NCBI GenBank assembly: GCA_013288685.1
Contig: JABDBM010000004.1
Span: 42,502 to 106,501, forward strand
DNA: 64,000 nt
Source: Bacteroidota bacterium
GTDB lineage: Bacteria; Bacteroidota; Bacteroidia; Sphingobacteriales; Sphingobacteriaceae
Direction: 5' to 3'
Shown here: positions 19,465 to 30,951 of the stretch, one piece after another
How the letters are laid out: each line of letters begins with the position of its first letter
Numbering within the stretch: position 1 is the stretch's first letter
Notes under the pieces: generated by a model
What the model saw: only the letters and a program-made list of their open reading frames with translations
Database searches by the model: none
Told to the model about the DNA's origin: nothing
Translations under genes and position numbers: made by a program

Positions 19465-22400
19465 TTATTTAGCCGGGTCCGCGCCTTCGCGGATAAATGC
19501 AGCCGCCTGTTGCATCACTTCTGTTAGCTTTTCAATCTTCATCGGTTTAGCCAGGTATTCGTCCATTCCGGCTTTTATACACACATCCCGGTCCTCGGGC
19601 ATTGCATTAGCGGTTAACGCTATTATATAAGGCTGTGTGTAATTTTGGTTTCGGATATTTCGGGTTGCCTCAAGACCATCCATCCCAGGCATTTGAACAT
19701 CCATAAACACCAGGTTATAACCACCTTTGGCCATCATTCCCAGTGCCTCGATGCCGTTAGCCGCCAAATCAATTTCATAACCAAGTTTATTTAAAACCCG
19801 CGCTATAAGTTTTTGATTGATCGGGTTATCTTCAGCAACCAGAATTTTGAACGGAAATTGCGCAGCAAATTTAACATCTAATAATTTCGTTTCTTTTGGA
19901 GCGGGCAGGGCCGGCGCATCTTTTAGCACCTCATTTATTTCGTTAAAAATCAGTTGCTGTTTAACTGGTTTGATCAATACCGACCTGAACAAATCCGGAA
20001 ACTTCCGACTATTTTCATCGCCCCGGCCGCCCATCAGCATCAACGGAATTTCGGCGATTTTGCTTTTGATAGCCCGGGCCAGCGCTACGCCATCCATCTC
20101 CGGCATTTTTAAATCCGTGATCACTAAATCCGGCGCGTTTTCTTTAGACAAAATCTCTAATGCCTGCTTTGCCGATGAGGCAGTAACCACATCGGCACCC
20201 CAATGGAGTAGTTGTTTGCCCAGGGTGCTGAGGCTTGTTAAGTTGTCGTCCACAATCAAAATCTTTTTACCGCTTAATCCACCCGTGGTTATGTACACTT
20301 CAGCCCCGGGAGAGTTTGCAGCGGTTGTTTTAATGGTAAAATTAAAAGTGGTGCCTTCACCAAACAAGCTTTCGGCCCAGACATTGCCGCCCATCAATTT
20401 TACCAGCCGTTCGCTAATAGCCAGGCCTAAGCCGGAGCCACCATATTTGCGGGTTGTTGATGAATCGACCTGCGAAAACGCCTGGAACAAGTTGGAAAGT
20501 TTATCCGTCGGTATTCCTATGCCCGTATCCTTAATACTAAATTTAATTTCCAGTTCAGTTTGTGTTGTTTCTGACACAACTGCGCCAATAAATACTTCAC
20601 CGTGTTTTGTAAACTTGAGCGCATTGCTGATAAGGTTTATCAATACTTGTTTTAAACGCAGATTATCGCCGATCACCTTACCGGGTAAGCTAACATCAAT
20701 GTCATACACAAGTTCAATCCCCTGTTCTTCCGCCTGCTGAATAAATAAATCTACAACATCTTCAACGCTGACGCGTAAATCGAAAATTTCTTTTTCGATC
20801 TCCATTTTACCGGATTCTATTTTCGAGAAATCCAATATATCATTGATAACGCGTACAAGGCTCTCGCCGGAGGAGATAATCGTATCAGTATACTCTTTTT
20901 GCTCCTTAGTTTGCTCTGTTTCGCGCAGCAAAGAGGCCATTCCGATAACACCATTCATCGGTGTTCGTATTTCATGGCTCATAGTGGCTAAAAAAGTACT
21001 TTTGGCCTGATTTGCGCGTTCTGCTTCTTCGCGCGCTATCTTTTCCTCTTCCTTCTTCTTTTCCAGTTCTTCATTTAATGTTTGTAAAAATACAGATTGC
21101 GAGTGAAGTTGTTCAACCTTTTGCGATACCTCGGCGGTCCGTATTTTCACCTGCTGCTCCAGCTCTATCTGCTGTTTTTCAATCATTCTTACCCTAAAAT
21201 GGTATAGTGCATATAACAGACCGGCAACCGAGACAATGAAAAAGAGCCGGAACCACCACGTTGCCCAAAAAGGCGGATCAATGATAATGGTTAAAGTGGC
21301 GCCGGTGTTATTCCACACGCCATCATTATTGGATGCCTTTACATGAAAGACATAGGTGCCGGGATTTAAGTTAGTGTACTCGGCTTTCTTTACATTGCCC
21401 GCGTATACCCAGTCTTTATCAAAATTATCCAGCTTCCAGGCGTATTGATTATTTTCGGGCTGCAAGTAATTTAATGCTGCGAAGCGAAAGGAAATATAGG
21501 ATTGATTGTGTTTCAGCCGGATTTGGCGTGTTAAACCTATATCGCCTTTTAGTATGGAATCCGCTTGCCCGGGGACGATGCTTTTATTAAAAATATTAAA
21601 ATCAGTAATGTACACCGGGGTAATAAAGTCATTGGTTTTTATTTTAGCTGGATAAAATGTATTAAAACCGTGAATGCCGCCAAAAAACATTTCGCCATCC
21701 CTGGTCATTAATGATGCGTTGTATTCAAATTCTTTACCCTGTATGCCATCATTGAGTTTAAATTTTCTGAAGAAATAGGTATCCGGATTAAATTTTGTTA
21801 ACCCTATCGCGCTTGAAATCCATAGGTTGCCGTCTTTGTCCTCGGCAATGCTTTTTATCAGTTCTTTGTCGAGCCCGCCCTTATTGGTGTACAGTCCAAA
21901 TTTTCGCCCCACGGGGTCAAAAAGATATAAACCGATTTTACCGAGCCAAACCCGCCCCTTACTATCGGTAAAAACAGTACCAACATCCTGGCTATAGTAA
22001 TTAAAATAATGTGTAAAACGTTTGGTATGCAGGTTATAGCAATTCAGCGCGCCGTCCACCGCGCCAAACCATACATTTCCAGCCTTATCCTCGTTAATCG
22101 TCCAAATATTGCTTCCCGAAAAGCTGGTCATACCATCAGGATCTTTGAATATCCGCTTAAATTTCCGCGTATTATAATCGAACAAATTGAGTCCCGCCCA
22201 GGTGCCTACCCATAAATTGCCCTCGCTGTCCTGGAAAGTTTTCACTACCCAGTTTGAACTGATAGTAGTGCTGTCGGCCGGATTATTAAGAAACCTCCTA
22301 AATGTTCCGCTTTTAGGATCAAACAAATTGAGCCCGCCCCAGGTGCTCACCCAGAGATTTTTGTCCCTGTCCTGCATAACATCCGTTACGGCATCTGAGC

Positions 22401-23691
22401 TGATGCTTTTGTTGTTACGCGGATTGTTTTTATACAATCGGAACGTTTGATGTTTACGGTTGAATAAATTTAAACCGCCGCCATCAGTACCTATCCAGAT
22501 ATTACCATTTACATCCTCGCAAAAAGATCTCACATCATTATTGCTGATGCTGCTTATGAGTTTTTCTTTACGATAAGTGTTGAATTTATAGGCGCCCGGG
22601 GTGTATAAACTCATCCCGCCGCGGCGTGTACCTACCCATAAGTTGCCTTCCTTGTCCTCAAACAACCCGCAGGCCGTTTTTTGCGACAGCGTTTCAGGGT
22701 CGTCGGATTCGTGCTTGTAATGAAAAAATGAATCCGTTTCCGGATCATACAGATTCAGTCCTCCATCCACGACCCCTACCCAAACACGGCCCTCTCTGTC
22801 AGCAAGCAATCCACCTGAAAAAAAACCAAGTATATTGGCCGACAAGCTGCCTTCGTTACTTACCTGGTGCTTATATTGCTTAAATGTTTTGTGCTTTAAA
22901 TTATAAACCACTACGCCATCGTAAGATGTACCTAACCACAAGTTCCCGTTTTTATCCTGCTGTATATAATTGATGATGTTGGCTGCTTCACCAAAGGGAT
23001 TTGCAATTAAGCTAAAGGTTTTGTTTTTGCGGTTAAACAACTCCAGGCCGGCGTTGGTGGCTACCCAAAGGTTATTGGCGGCATCTTCATAAATACAGTT
23101 GACGGTATCACTGCGTAAACTATTTCTATCCGCGGCATTATGTTTAAAATGCGTAAATACATTAGTTTCCCGGTTTAGCAAATTAAGGCCGCCGCCAATG
23201 GTACCTACCCATAAGTTATTCTGTTGATCTTCGTAAATATTGGTGATTTCATTTCCGCCAATGCTTTTGTCGTTACGCGGGTCATGATGATAGATGGTAA
23301 AATTGTTTTGGTAAGGATTAAAAAGATCAAGCCCGTTTTGAGTGCCTACCCAAAGCCTATGCCTATGGTCTTCATAAATATTACGAATTAAATTATTGCT
23401 TAAACTCAAGCGGTCTTTGGTACTGTTGCGGTATACCCGAATACTGTCACCATCGTAACGGTTTAATCCGTTAACAGTGCCAAACCACATGAAGCCGCGG
23501 TAATCCTGGTAAGTGCTGGTTATAAAACTATTGGAGAGGCCCTGCTCGTCGCTTATTTGTTTAAACTTTAAAACTGGCGCCTGAGCAACGGCAAAGAACG
23601 GGCAAAACGAAAGGAGCAAACATAACAGACCTAAGAGGTTGTAAAACCAAATGCCACCAAAACGACACTGACACTTTAAAATAACCTTCAA
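19465..23691 (-). CDS. hybrid two-component sensor histidine kinase (two-component propeller, Y_Y_Y, HisKA, HATPase, two REC)
   Basis: Multiple GLNLFD-type propeller repeats, Y_Y_Y region, [14 protein letters not shown]-box, DTGIGIP, two REC domains ([24 protein letters not shown]). Confidence 0.92.
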   Translation of the reverse strand: MKVILKCQCRFGGIWFYNLLGLLCLLLSFCPFFAVAQAPVLKFKQISDEQGLSNSFITSTYQDYRGFMWFGTVNGLNRYDGDSIRVYRNSTKDRLSLSNNLIRNIYEDHRHRLWVGTQNGLDLFNPYQNNFTIYHHDPRNDKSIGGNEITNIYEDQQNNLWVGTIGGGLNLLNRETNVFTHFKHNAADRNSLRSDTVNCIYEDAANNLWVATNAGLELFNRKNKTFSLIANPFGEAANIINYIQQDKNGNLWLGTSYDGVVVYNLKHKTFKQYKHQVSNEGSLSANILGFFSGGLLADREGRVWVGVVDGGLNLYDPETDSFFHYKHESDDPETLSQKTACGLFEDKEGNLWVGTRRGGMSLYTPGAYKFNTYRKEKLISSISNNDVRSFCEDVNGNIWIGTDGGGLNLFNRKHQTFRLYKNNPRNNKSISSDAVTDVMQDRDKNLWVSTWGGLNLFDPKSGTFRRFLNNPADSTTISSNWVVKTFQDSEGNLWVGTWAGLNLFDYNTRKFKRIFKDPDGMTSFSGSNIWTINEDKAGNVWFGAVDGALNCYNLHTKRFTHYFNYYSQDVGTVFTDSKGRVWLGKIGLYLFDPVGRKFGLYTNKGGLDKELIKSIAEDKDGNLWISSAIGLTKFNPDTYFFRKFKLNDGIQGKEFEYNASLMTRDGEMFFGGIHGFNTFYPAKIKTNDFITPVYITDFNIFNKSIVPGQADSILKGDIGLTRQIRLKHNQSYISFRFAALNYLQPENNQYAWKLDNFDKDWVYAGNVKKAEYTNLNPGTYVFHVKASNNDGVWNNTGATLTIIIDPPFWATWWFRLFFIVSVAGLLYALYHFRVRMIEKQQIELEQQVKIRTAEVSQKVEQLHSQSVFLQTLNEELEKKKEEEKIAREEAERANQAKSTFLATMSHEIRTPMNGVIGMASLLRETEQTKEQKEYTDTIISSGESLVRVINDILDFSKIESGKMEIEKEIFDLRVSVEDVVDLFIQQAEEQGIELVYDIDVSLPGKVIGDNLRLKQVLINLISNALKFTKHGEVFIGAVVSETTQTELEIKFSIKDTGIGIPTDKLSNLFQAFSQVDSSTTRKYGGSGLGLAISERLVKLMGGNVWAESLFGEGTTFNFTIKTTAANSPGAEVYITTGGLSGKKILIVDDNLTSLSTLGKQLLHWGADVVTASSAKQALEILSKENAPDLVITDLKMPEMDGVALARAIKSKIAEIPLMLMGGRGDENSRKFPDLFRSVLIKPVKQQLIFNEINEVLKDAPALPAPKETKLLDVKFAAQFPFKILVAEDNPINQKLIARVLNKLGYEIDLAANGIEALGMMAKGGYNLVFMDVQMPGMDGLEATRNIRNQNYTQPYIIALTANAMPEDRDVCIKAGMDEYLAKPMKIEKLTEVMQQAAAFIREGADPAK

Positions 23692-23947
23692 AACTCCCTT
23701 CCCGATTTATTTAGAAATATTATAATATATTATACGGAGTAATAAATGTAAGGTTGTTTATTAGTTATTAACAATTTATTTATAATTTATTTGTTATAAA
23801 AAATAAAGGTTTGCACTTTTTTACCATTTCGCGGCGTCGACTTTAGTCCATCAAACTCGCTGCAAACATGGAAAGCATACATAATTTGAAGATGCACAAG
23901 TGAAGCCAATAGTTTTTTATTTGCAGATATAAAGCATCCTGTGATTG

Positions 23948-24976
23948 TTATTTCAAAATATACAATACACTAAAAGCCACATCCACGTTTATTTTCCCTT
24001 TCGCGTCAGCAGCGTCGGCCTCATAAGTATCCGATTTCCTCCGCAACATCACATCGGCCAGTTTTTTCTTTTTATCAAGAATAGCATCCCGGTCGGCCTG
24101 GCGCAAAGTGTCATTTGGCTTATCCTTCAGACGTAGGGAATCCTTTAAAAGTTTGAGCCCAGGTGCAAAACTGAGCCTTAACGGCTTAAATACTACATCA
24201 GACCCATTGAACCATTTTACCATTTTGGTTTGCAGCTTAAATTTTACCGGCAGGCCCGCCAGGCCGCGCAGATTAAACAACTGTATATTATCTGCTTTAA
24301 TATAAAGTGTATCTATTTTATGCCCGAAGTTAATATCAAGCAGGTGGCCCGATGAAAAAACACAGGATGCGTTACCTGATATATCGCCGATTTTTATCGT
24401 GTTAAATCCTATAGCCGTCACGTTGCCTGTCTGTAGTTTGCCTATGGTCATACTGCCCTGCTCAATGCGGATGTGGCCTGCAGTTAGCAGCTTTCCGGCG
24501 GTAAAATCGCCAAATTTTTCATAAATAGTCAGTTCCCCTGCATAGTCGCCGGTATTAATGTTTCCGAATTGGTTGGTTACCGTCAGCGGTAAATCATCAG
24601 GAGCATATACCACATAGCTCACACTGCTTTGTATTTTGGAAAGAGACGAATTGGTATCGATAGTCGTGCGGCAGCTGATTACATGTTGAGTCCTGCCAGC
24701 GTAAATATGCACCCGGTTAGCCCGCTTATTTAATGGTGAATTTTGAGTTTGGGTGGCGATGGTGATAATGATACGCACTTTTCGATGTCGCCATGTTTTA
24801 ATTTCTACATCGCCATACTGGTTATCAATAACCAGTTGGTCATTTTTCAACAAGTTTAAAGTTTTGATGATGGTTTTATGACCAACAGGTGAGGGCACCA
24901 CTGCCCATAGGTTACCCCAACAAAGACTGCAGCACAGCAACAGCATTAAACTATATTTCTTTAACCGATTTTTCAT
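23948..24976 (-). CDS. putative adhesin/DUF4097-like secreted protein
   Basis: Signal peptide, repetitive beta pattern (VIDNQYGDVEIKTW, VTNQFGNINTGDY). Confidence 0.55.
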   Translation of the reverse strand: MKNRLKKYSLMLLLCCSLCWGNLWAVVPSPVGHKTIIKTLNLLKNDQLVIDNQYGDVEIKTWRHRKVRIIITIATQTQNSPLNKRANRVHIYAGRTQHVISCRTTIDTNSSLSKIQSSVSYVVYAPDDLPLTVTNQFGNINTGDYAGELTIYEKFGDFTAGKLLTAGHIRIEQGSMTIGKLQTGNVTAIGFNTIKIGDISGNASCVFSSGHLLDINFGHKIDTLYIKADNIQLFNLRGLAGLPVKFKLQTKMVKWFNGSDVVFKPLRLSFAPGLKLLKDSLRLKDKPNDTLRQADRDAILDKKKKLADVMLRRKSDTYEADAADAKGKINVDVAFSVLYILK

Positions 24977-25637
24977 GATTACTGGTTGATTGCGCCTCGC
25001 GGATAATTTGCAATTGATTGCCTAATATTTTTTCCTGTAGTTGCAGGTTTTCTATCATCGACTCCAGCACTTTTTGCCTGTTGATGCTACTTGGTAATTG
25101 ATTTCTTAACTGGCTATAAGCGTCGCTTAAATCCAACAGGGCCTTTTGGCATTCTTTATATAAATCAGGGTCAGAACTTTGCAGGCGCCTGATCTGCCGC
25201 TGCCTGATCTCCACGAGCCGACTATAATAAAAAATTGATTGCCGGTATTCGTCACCTGTTAATTCATAAGCGCTATTTTTCCGGGATGGGCTGGTGCTGG
25301 TTTTTAAATCAATCTCCTTTTTTGCATCAATTGTATCTCCGTTTTTAATTTTTGGTATTTCTTTCGCTATGTTTTGACCAGTATGAATTTTAGGGCTGAT
25401 GTTGGTAATTTGCGTAGCCCCATGTTGTTTATTCACTATCAGCAACCCAACGCTCCCTAATAGAAGCAGGCTTGCCGCAATACTCCAGGCAATCCGCTGA
25501 ATTTTAACAATCCGCGCTTTCCGGGCTGTATGCAATATCAGTTGCTGTTCAATCTTATCCCATAAATCGGGCGATGGCGACCCTTTTTCAAATTGGTCGC
25601 GGTTTTGGCCCATATATTTTTCAAATTCCTCTTCCAT
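24951..25637 (-). CDS. membrane protein, likely anti-sigma-like partner
   Basis: N-terminal soluble region, single TM (IAWSIAASLLLLGSVGLLIV), directly downstream of ECF sigma. Confidence 0.5.
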   Translation of the reverse strand: MEEEFEKYMGQNRDQFEKGSPSPDLWDKIEQQLILHTARKARIVKIQRIAWSIAASLLLLGSVGLLIVNKQHGATQITNISPKIHTGQNIAKEIPKIKNGDTIDAKKEIDLKTSTSPSRKNSAYELTGDEYRQSIFYYSRLVEIRQRQIRRLQSSDPDLYKECQKALLDLSDAYSQLRNQLPSSINRQKVLESMIENLQLQEKILGNQLQIIREAQSTSNHEKSVKEI

Positions 25638-25642
25638 AATCT

Positions 25643-26182
25643 TTATATTTTATGGCCTATACTGCTTAATATTTTCTGCCGTCCACGTAAATACTGGCTC
25701 CTTATGGTGGCCGACGGCGTTTCCATCATTGCAGCAATTTCTTCAAAACTCATTCCCTCAAACACGTGCAGGTTTATTACTATTCGGTATTTATCGGGCA
25801 GCAAACCCAAAGCCTCCGTTATCAGTTCTATTTTTTGCTGAAATGCGTGTTCGTCAATTTGCTCCTCAACGGCTGTATTGTATAAACCAGTTTCCTCCAG
25901 TTCCACCCAGCTTTGCCGGCTTCGCTTTATAAAGTTTAAAGATTTATTAATAACAATCCCTTTCAGCCAGCCTCCGAAAGCTTCAATATTCTTCAACTTA
26001 TCAAGCCTTGTAAAAGCTTCCATAAACGCTTCCTGCAAAATATCTTCAGCATCAGTATCGTATACTACAATGCGCAAACACGTATGATACATGGCCCGGC
26101 TATACCTGTTGTACAACAACCGGTAGCTTTTGATGTCACCCTTTTTGCATTTTTCTATTAAGTCGGCTTCTTCCTTACTCAA
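25643..26182 (-). CDS. ECF-type RNA polymerase sigma factor
   Basis: Sigma70 r2 (DAEDILQEAFMEAFTRLDK) and r4 (EGMSFEEIAAMMETPSATIRSQYLRGRQKI). Confidence 0.92.
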   Translation of the reverse strand: MSKEEADLIEKCKKGDIKSYRLLYNRYSRAMYHTCLRIVVYDTDAEDILQEAFMEAFTRLDKLKNIEAFGGWLKGIVINKSLNFIKRSRQSWVELEETGLYNTAVEEQIDEHAFQQKIELITEALGLLPDKYRIVINLHVFEGMSFEEIAAMMETPSATIRSQYLRGRQKILSSIGHKI

Positions 26183-26361
26183 CTGTTTTTGATGTTCCTT
26201 CTGGTTTCTACTTAATAAGTAGCAATTAACGCCGATTCGTTGCAGAAATAAATAAAATATTTTAATAGAACGGGTTACATTTAAATAAAAAAAAATAATT
26301 ACTAATCCTTACGCTTATCTTTATCGTAAAAGATTAAATAGCTTACCAGGTACCCGCAATT

Positions 26362-27603
26362 ATGAAATACAGGTTCTTACTTATTCTTTTGTTCTTTCCA
26401 TTTGGCGTATTATTTGCGCAGGGCACGCTGTCGTCTGATGACCTTTTTCAGCAGGCCCGAAAAATGGCCTTCGATAATAAAAACTACCCCGGCGCCATAG
26501 CCTTATGTAAAGAAGCACTTTCCAAAAGCCCGGATTATACCGACATACGCGTTTTTTTAGGGCGGCTTTATACCTGGTCAAAGTACACTGATAGTGCCCG
26601 CACCCAGCTTATTGAAGTTTTAACCAGGCACCCCGATAATGAAGATGGCGCCATTGCCTACGCCAGTTTAGAATACTGGAACAATAATTCGGCAAAAGCA
26701 TTGCAATTTGTACAACAAGGGTTAAAGTACCATCCGGCATCAACTGATCTGCTGCTGTTAAAAGCAAAAGTGCTTATTGATTTAAAGCGGTTTCAGGAAG
26801 CAAACCTGGCTATAGATACTCTACTAAAAGCCAATCCTAAAAATACGGATGCCCGGGCACTGGCGGACCGAATAAGCGATAACACATCTAAAAACAAGAT
26901 GAGCATCAACTATGATTTCGTTTATTTTGACAAACAATTTAATGATCCCTGGCACCTTGCAAGCGTAGATTATACCAGGCAAACGGATATAGGTTCAATA
27001 ACGGGCCGCGTAAACTTCGCCAATCGTTTTAACACCAATGGCGCCCAGCTTGAAATGGACGCGTATCCGCATCTGTCAAAAACGTTTTATGCCTATTTAA
27101 ACGCAGGCTACTCGGACAACGTAGGGGTATTTCCTAAATACCGGGCCGGATTTTCGTTATATGCCAATTTGCCGGCGAGTTTTGAAGGCGAGGCGGGCTT
27201 TAGGTTTTTGAGTTTTAGTGGCCCCACCTGGATATATACTGCATCGGTAAGTAAATATTATAAAGACTACTGGTTTAATTTCCGCACTTTCCTTACCCCC
27301 TCCAACAATAATATTTCGCAATCTTATGCGCTTAATGTTCGGTACTATTATGGGGGTGCTGACGATTATTTTAGCCTGGGGTTAGGCACTGGCATTTCAC
27401 CTGATGACCCGGGCAACAGTGTTTTATTGAATAGTGGTAACGTTTATAAGTTGCGATCAAATAACGTATCAGCAGGGTATCGCCATTCATTTAAAACCTT
27501 AAATGTGTTTTTTATAAATTTAAGTTTAGCCAACCAGGAATATCTGCCGCACACCAGGGGTAACCAGTTTGATGCCGGTGTTGGATACATCAGGCGTTTT
27601 TAA
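26362..27603 (+). CDS. YaiO-family outer membrane beta-barrel protein with TPR N-terminus
   Basis: Signal peptide, TPR-like repeats, C-terminal beta barrel ending in ...GVGYIRRF. Confidence 0.8.
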   Translation: MKYRFLLILLFFPFGVLFAQGTLSSDDLFQQARKMAFDNKNYPGAIALCKEALSKSPDYTDIRVFLGRLYTWSKYTDSARTQLIEVLTRHPDNEDGAIAYASLEYWNNNSAKALQFVQQGLKYHPASTDLLLLKAKVLIDLKRFQEANLAIDTLLKANPKNTDARALADRISDNTSKNKMSINYDFVYFDKQFNDPWHLASVDYTRQTDIGSITGRVNFANRFNTNGAQLEMDAYPHLSKTFYAYLNAGYSDNVGVFPKYRAGFSLYANLPASFEGEAGFRFLSFSGPTWIYTASVSKYYKDYWFNFRTFLTPSNNNISQSYALNVRYYYGGADDYFSLGLGTGISPDDPGNSVLLNSGNVYKLRSNNVSAGYRHSFKTLNVFFINLSLANQEYLPHTRGNQFDAGVGYIRRF

Positions 27604-27615
27604 TTTTCTTTTTTT

Positions 27616-28782
27616 ATGACCAAAAAACAATTGTTTCTGGGCGTACTGATCTTTATTGTTTTATTGCCGCTTTGGATGTGGCTGGCCTGGTTTTTTACAC
27701 CCCAAAAAAAACTGGTAGTAGCCATTATAGATAAAACCGTGCTAACCCCGCAAGGGCAGGAACATAAATCGTTAAACTGGATATTAACTAATGAACGCTA
27801 TACAAAAACACATCACAAAGGATATAAAATAAACCACGACTATTTTGGATTTTTCCCCTTACCTGACGAAAAATTTAAAATAAAAGGATTAGAACGATTT
27901 TCGGTAGCGCAACTACAGCAATTGAGTGCAGATGCCGATATGGTTTATGTTACCGATACTTACGGCATTTACAAAAACGAATGGTACAGCGGCAAGGGCA
28001 GTACAGAACGTTCGGGCATAGTATATGGTGGAATGAGCGATAACGACGTAACCTTACTCGACGATATGAAAGCGAAACACAAGCTAATTGTGACTGAGTT
28101 TAACAGCATAGGATCGCCCACTACCCTAGAAGTGAGGGGTCGGTTTGAACGTTTGTTTGCTATGCATTGGAGCGGTTGGACAGCAAGATATTTCGATAGT
28201 TTTGATACCCTTAAAAATAAAGAATTACCCAAATGGCTTATCAGGAGTTACAAAAGGGAGCATGATAATAAATGGCCGTTTCATAAATCGGGGATAGCAT
28301 TTGTGAGCGATGATGACCGGGTTGCCGTATTGGAGGACAGCACCCATTTGACCGACCCCGTACCACATATATTAACCCTGGCTTACGGCCAGGAAAAATT
28401 AGGACTTCCTGAAAAAATGAAATATCCCTTTTGGTTTGATATTATTATTCCAGACAAGGTGGTTAACCAGGTGGTTTCCACCTTTGACATTAGCGCAAAC
28501 GCTAATGGCGTAGCCGAATTAAAAAAATATGGTATCCCCTTAACTTTCCCTGCCGTATTGATGCATCGTGGGGCGGACTATCAATTTTATTATTTTTCGG
28601 GAGATTTTTGTGATAATCCCATTACTACAATAACCTCCTATTTTAAAGGCATCCATTATTTTAAATGGCTATTTTACAACGAGGATGATCCTATTGAACG
28701 CAACAGCTTTTTCTGGAAATTCTATCAGCCATTAATGAAGAATATTCTGAATGATGACGTGAATAGGCTATCGAAAAAATAA
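27616..28782 (+). CDS. membrane-anchored protein of unknown function
   Basis: N-terminal TM (LFLGVLIFIVLLPLWMWLAWFF); 12 nt after the YaiO-like gene; no family recognised. Confidence 0.7.
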   Translation: MTKKQLFLGVLIFIVLLPLWMWLAWFFTPQKKLVVAIIDKTVLTPQGQEHKSLNWILTNERYTKTHHKGYKINHDYFGFFPLPDEKFKIKGLERFSVAQLQQLSADADMVYVTDTYGIYKNEWYSGKGSTERSGIVYGGMSDNDVTLLDDMKAKHKLIVTEFNSIGSPTTLEVRGRFERLFAMHWSGWTARYFDSFDTLKNKELPKWLIRSYKREHDNKWPFHKSGIAFVSDDDRVAVLEDSTHLTDPVPHILTLAYGQEKLGLPEKMKYPFWFDIIIPDKVVNQVVSTFDISANANGVAELKKYGIPLTFPAVLMHRGADYQFYYFSGDFCDNPITTITSYFKGIHYFKWLFYNEDDPIERNSFFWKFYQPLMKNILNDDVNRLSKK

Positions 28783-28896
28783 GCAGGAACTCCGTCGAAA
28801 TAACTTCCGCAAAATCTACAATATCATTAACCTGGTAGTTGAGCAGCTTTTTTTCGATGTTTAATTGCGGAACTTATTTTGAAAGTATTAGCTAAG

Positions 28897-30945
28897 TTAT
28901 TTTTTGGGCGCATAATGCCGGCTAATGCTATCCGGGATGATTTTTGCGCCGTTTATTACCAGGTTATTACGCTTTTTAAACGCCTCAAAAGCATTTTGTA
29001 ACTGATTAAGCTTATTGTCGTCCTGTACCGGTTCCTCGCCTAAGTCGGATGACAGTTTAAATAGACTTGTACCGTTTAAATGATACTCCCCCATAATAAA
29101 ATCAATCATGTCGGTTTTAGTTTGCATCAGTGGGTATTGATGCAGGTTTTGAAAGTTAACGCTGGTATCTAAGCCCTGCCCCATCCAGCTTACCAATGAC
29201 GGCCCTTTAATTTTAAAATTAGTTTTCAAATAAGCCACCAAGCTTGGGCTGATGTCAAAATGAGTGGATATGGAAGACAGCTGAGCAGTTCGCTTTAGCA
29301 TTGGCGAGTAAATAATCAGCGGTACATGATAGCGATCTATCTTATCACTCATGGGTATTTCGGGCATACGGTGGTCGCCGGTAATTAAAAACATGGTGTT
29401 GGCGTAATCGCTTCTTTTACGGTAAGCCGCAAAAAAATCTCGCATGGCATCATCCAAATACAAAATACTGGCGTATTGATTTTGGTAACTGCGGTACTTG
29501 CTTTTCTTTGCGCCATCAAACCCTAATTTTACCATTCGCTGCTCAAACCGTTGCAGGTAGGCGGTTTCTTCATTTATTATAAAGGGATCGTGAGTGGCAA
29601 CGGTTAATATCACACTTAACTGCGGCGCAGATGGCTGGTTACCGGTACTTCTGGTTGTTAAATAATGACGGAATAATTCTTTATCATTATACCCCCAGGT
29701 AAACCCATTAGTTGCAGGTAATTTAGTATAACCTGCCGGGAACGATTTTTCATCATTCAGTTCATCAACCTGGTTTTTCCGCAAAAACACATCCATATTA
29801 TCAAAGTGCGAATCGCCCCCATAATAAAACGAAGTATGATAACCGTTATACTTTAATAAACTCATCAACGACAAATGTGCAGGCATCTGTTCGCCGAGTT
29901 CCAGGAACCCATTTTTAGCAAAAGGTAATGAGCCCAACAATGATGGCAGCACGGCAAAGGTGCGACCGCCTTCGCTTAAAAAATTGCGCCAGTATAAACT
30001 CTGGTTAGATAATGAATCGATAAAGGGCGTGAAATTACCCAGGTACGCGCCTTCATTGGTGAAAGCCCGACCCAGGCCTTCAACCAACACAATTACGATA
30101 TTGGGCGGTGTGGCTGTTGCTTTAAAAAATGGTGATAATACATCCTTGCTGCTATCGGTATGCAAAAATGGGAAGTTACCGGCATCAACGTAATTATAAG
30201 CCGCGATGCTTTGCTGTCCGCCGTAATCGCCAATATAGCTATCGGCATAAATGTCTACCTCATCTTCGTCCGGGAAAAAGTGATTTAGTGTAGAACTATA
30301 AAAGAAATCAGATTTATTGACCACTAAGCTGTTGGCAAAATCCGAATGAAGATTACCATGCGTAATCATTTTTGATGTACTGGTAACATACAGCAATAAC
30401 GACAGCGCCGGCAAAACCACAGCAGCGCCGAAACCTAACTTAATTTTGCCTGGAAGCCATTTAAGTACTGTAATAATACAGGCGATGCATACTACAAACC
30501 CTAAAACCATTATCACGCTTACCCCGCCCGATGCCCCTATGGTTTGTTTAATATCCGCTATTGAATATCCATACAGGTCGGCGCCTAATGGTAACAGGGC
30601 CTTGCTAAAATATAGGATAAGACTTATATGTATAACCACCAGCACCGCAATAAATACTTTGTAAAGTATTTTTGCCAGCAACGGGCGAAACAAGAATACC
30701 GGGATGTAAACCAGGTATATGATAAATAAATAATTAAGTAAAAAGAGTGTATCTGCCAGAAACGACCAAAATATGATTCCAGCTATATTGGGGGGAAACT
30801 CATGAATTTTTCCGTTATAAACTATCTCGAAAATGCTTAATACAAACAGCATTAAAAGCCATAACAGCGATAAAACCGAAAAGGAAATGGTTGCTGCTTT
30901 TATTTTGCCAACTATGGGCTGCGTTTTCAGATCCTCAAGCTTCAT
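28897..30945 (-). CDS. LTA synthase-like membrane sulfatase/phosphoglycerol transferase
   Basis: N-terminal TM helices then NIVIVLVEGLGRAF...EGGRTFAVLPSLLGS...FLITGDHRMPE. Confidence 0.85.
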   Translation of the reverse strand: MKLEDLKTQPIVGKIKAATISFSVLSLLWLLMLFVLSIFEIVYNGKIHEFPPNIAGIIFWSFLADTLFLLNYLFIIYLVYIPVFLFRPLLAKILYKVFIAVLVVIHISLILYFSKALLPLGADLYGYSIADIKQTIGASGGVSVIMVLGFVVCIACIITVLKWLPGKIKLGFGAAVVLPALSLLLYVTSTSKMITHGNLHSDFANSLVVNKSDFFYSSTLNHFFPDEDEVDIYADSYIGDYGGQQSIAAYNYVDAGNFPFLHTDSSKDVLSPFFKATATPPNIVIVLVEGLGRAFTNEGAYLGNFTPFIDSLSNQSLYWRNFLSEGGRTFAVLPSLLGSLPFAKNGFLELGEQMPAHLSLMSLLKYNGYHTSFYYGGDSHFDNMDVFLRKNQVDELNDEKSFPAGYTKLPATNGFTWGYNDKELFRHYLTTRSTGNQPSAPQLSVILTVATHDPFIINEETAYLQRFEQRMVKLGFDGAKKSKYRSYQNQYASILYLDDAMRDFFAAYRKRSDYANTMFLITGDHRMPEIPMSDKIDRYHVPLIIYSPMLKRTAQLSSISTHFDISPSLVAYLKTNFKIKGPSLVSWMGQGLDTSVNFQNLHQYPLMQTKTDMIDFIMGEYHLNGTSLFKLSSDLGEEPVQDDNKLNQLQNAFEAFKKRNNLVINGAKIIPDSISRHYAPKK

Positions 30946-30951
30946 AGTGAA

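Noticed and set aside
19817-20740. 307-aa plus-strand ORF in the track
   Set aside because: Lies entirely antisense to the well-supported hybrid histidine kinase gene; Ser/Pro-rich translation without recognisable motifs.
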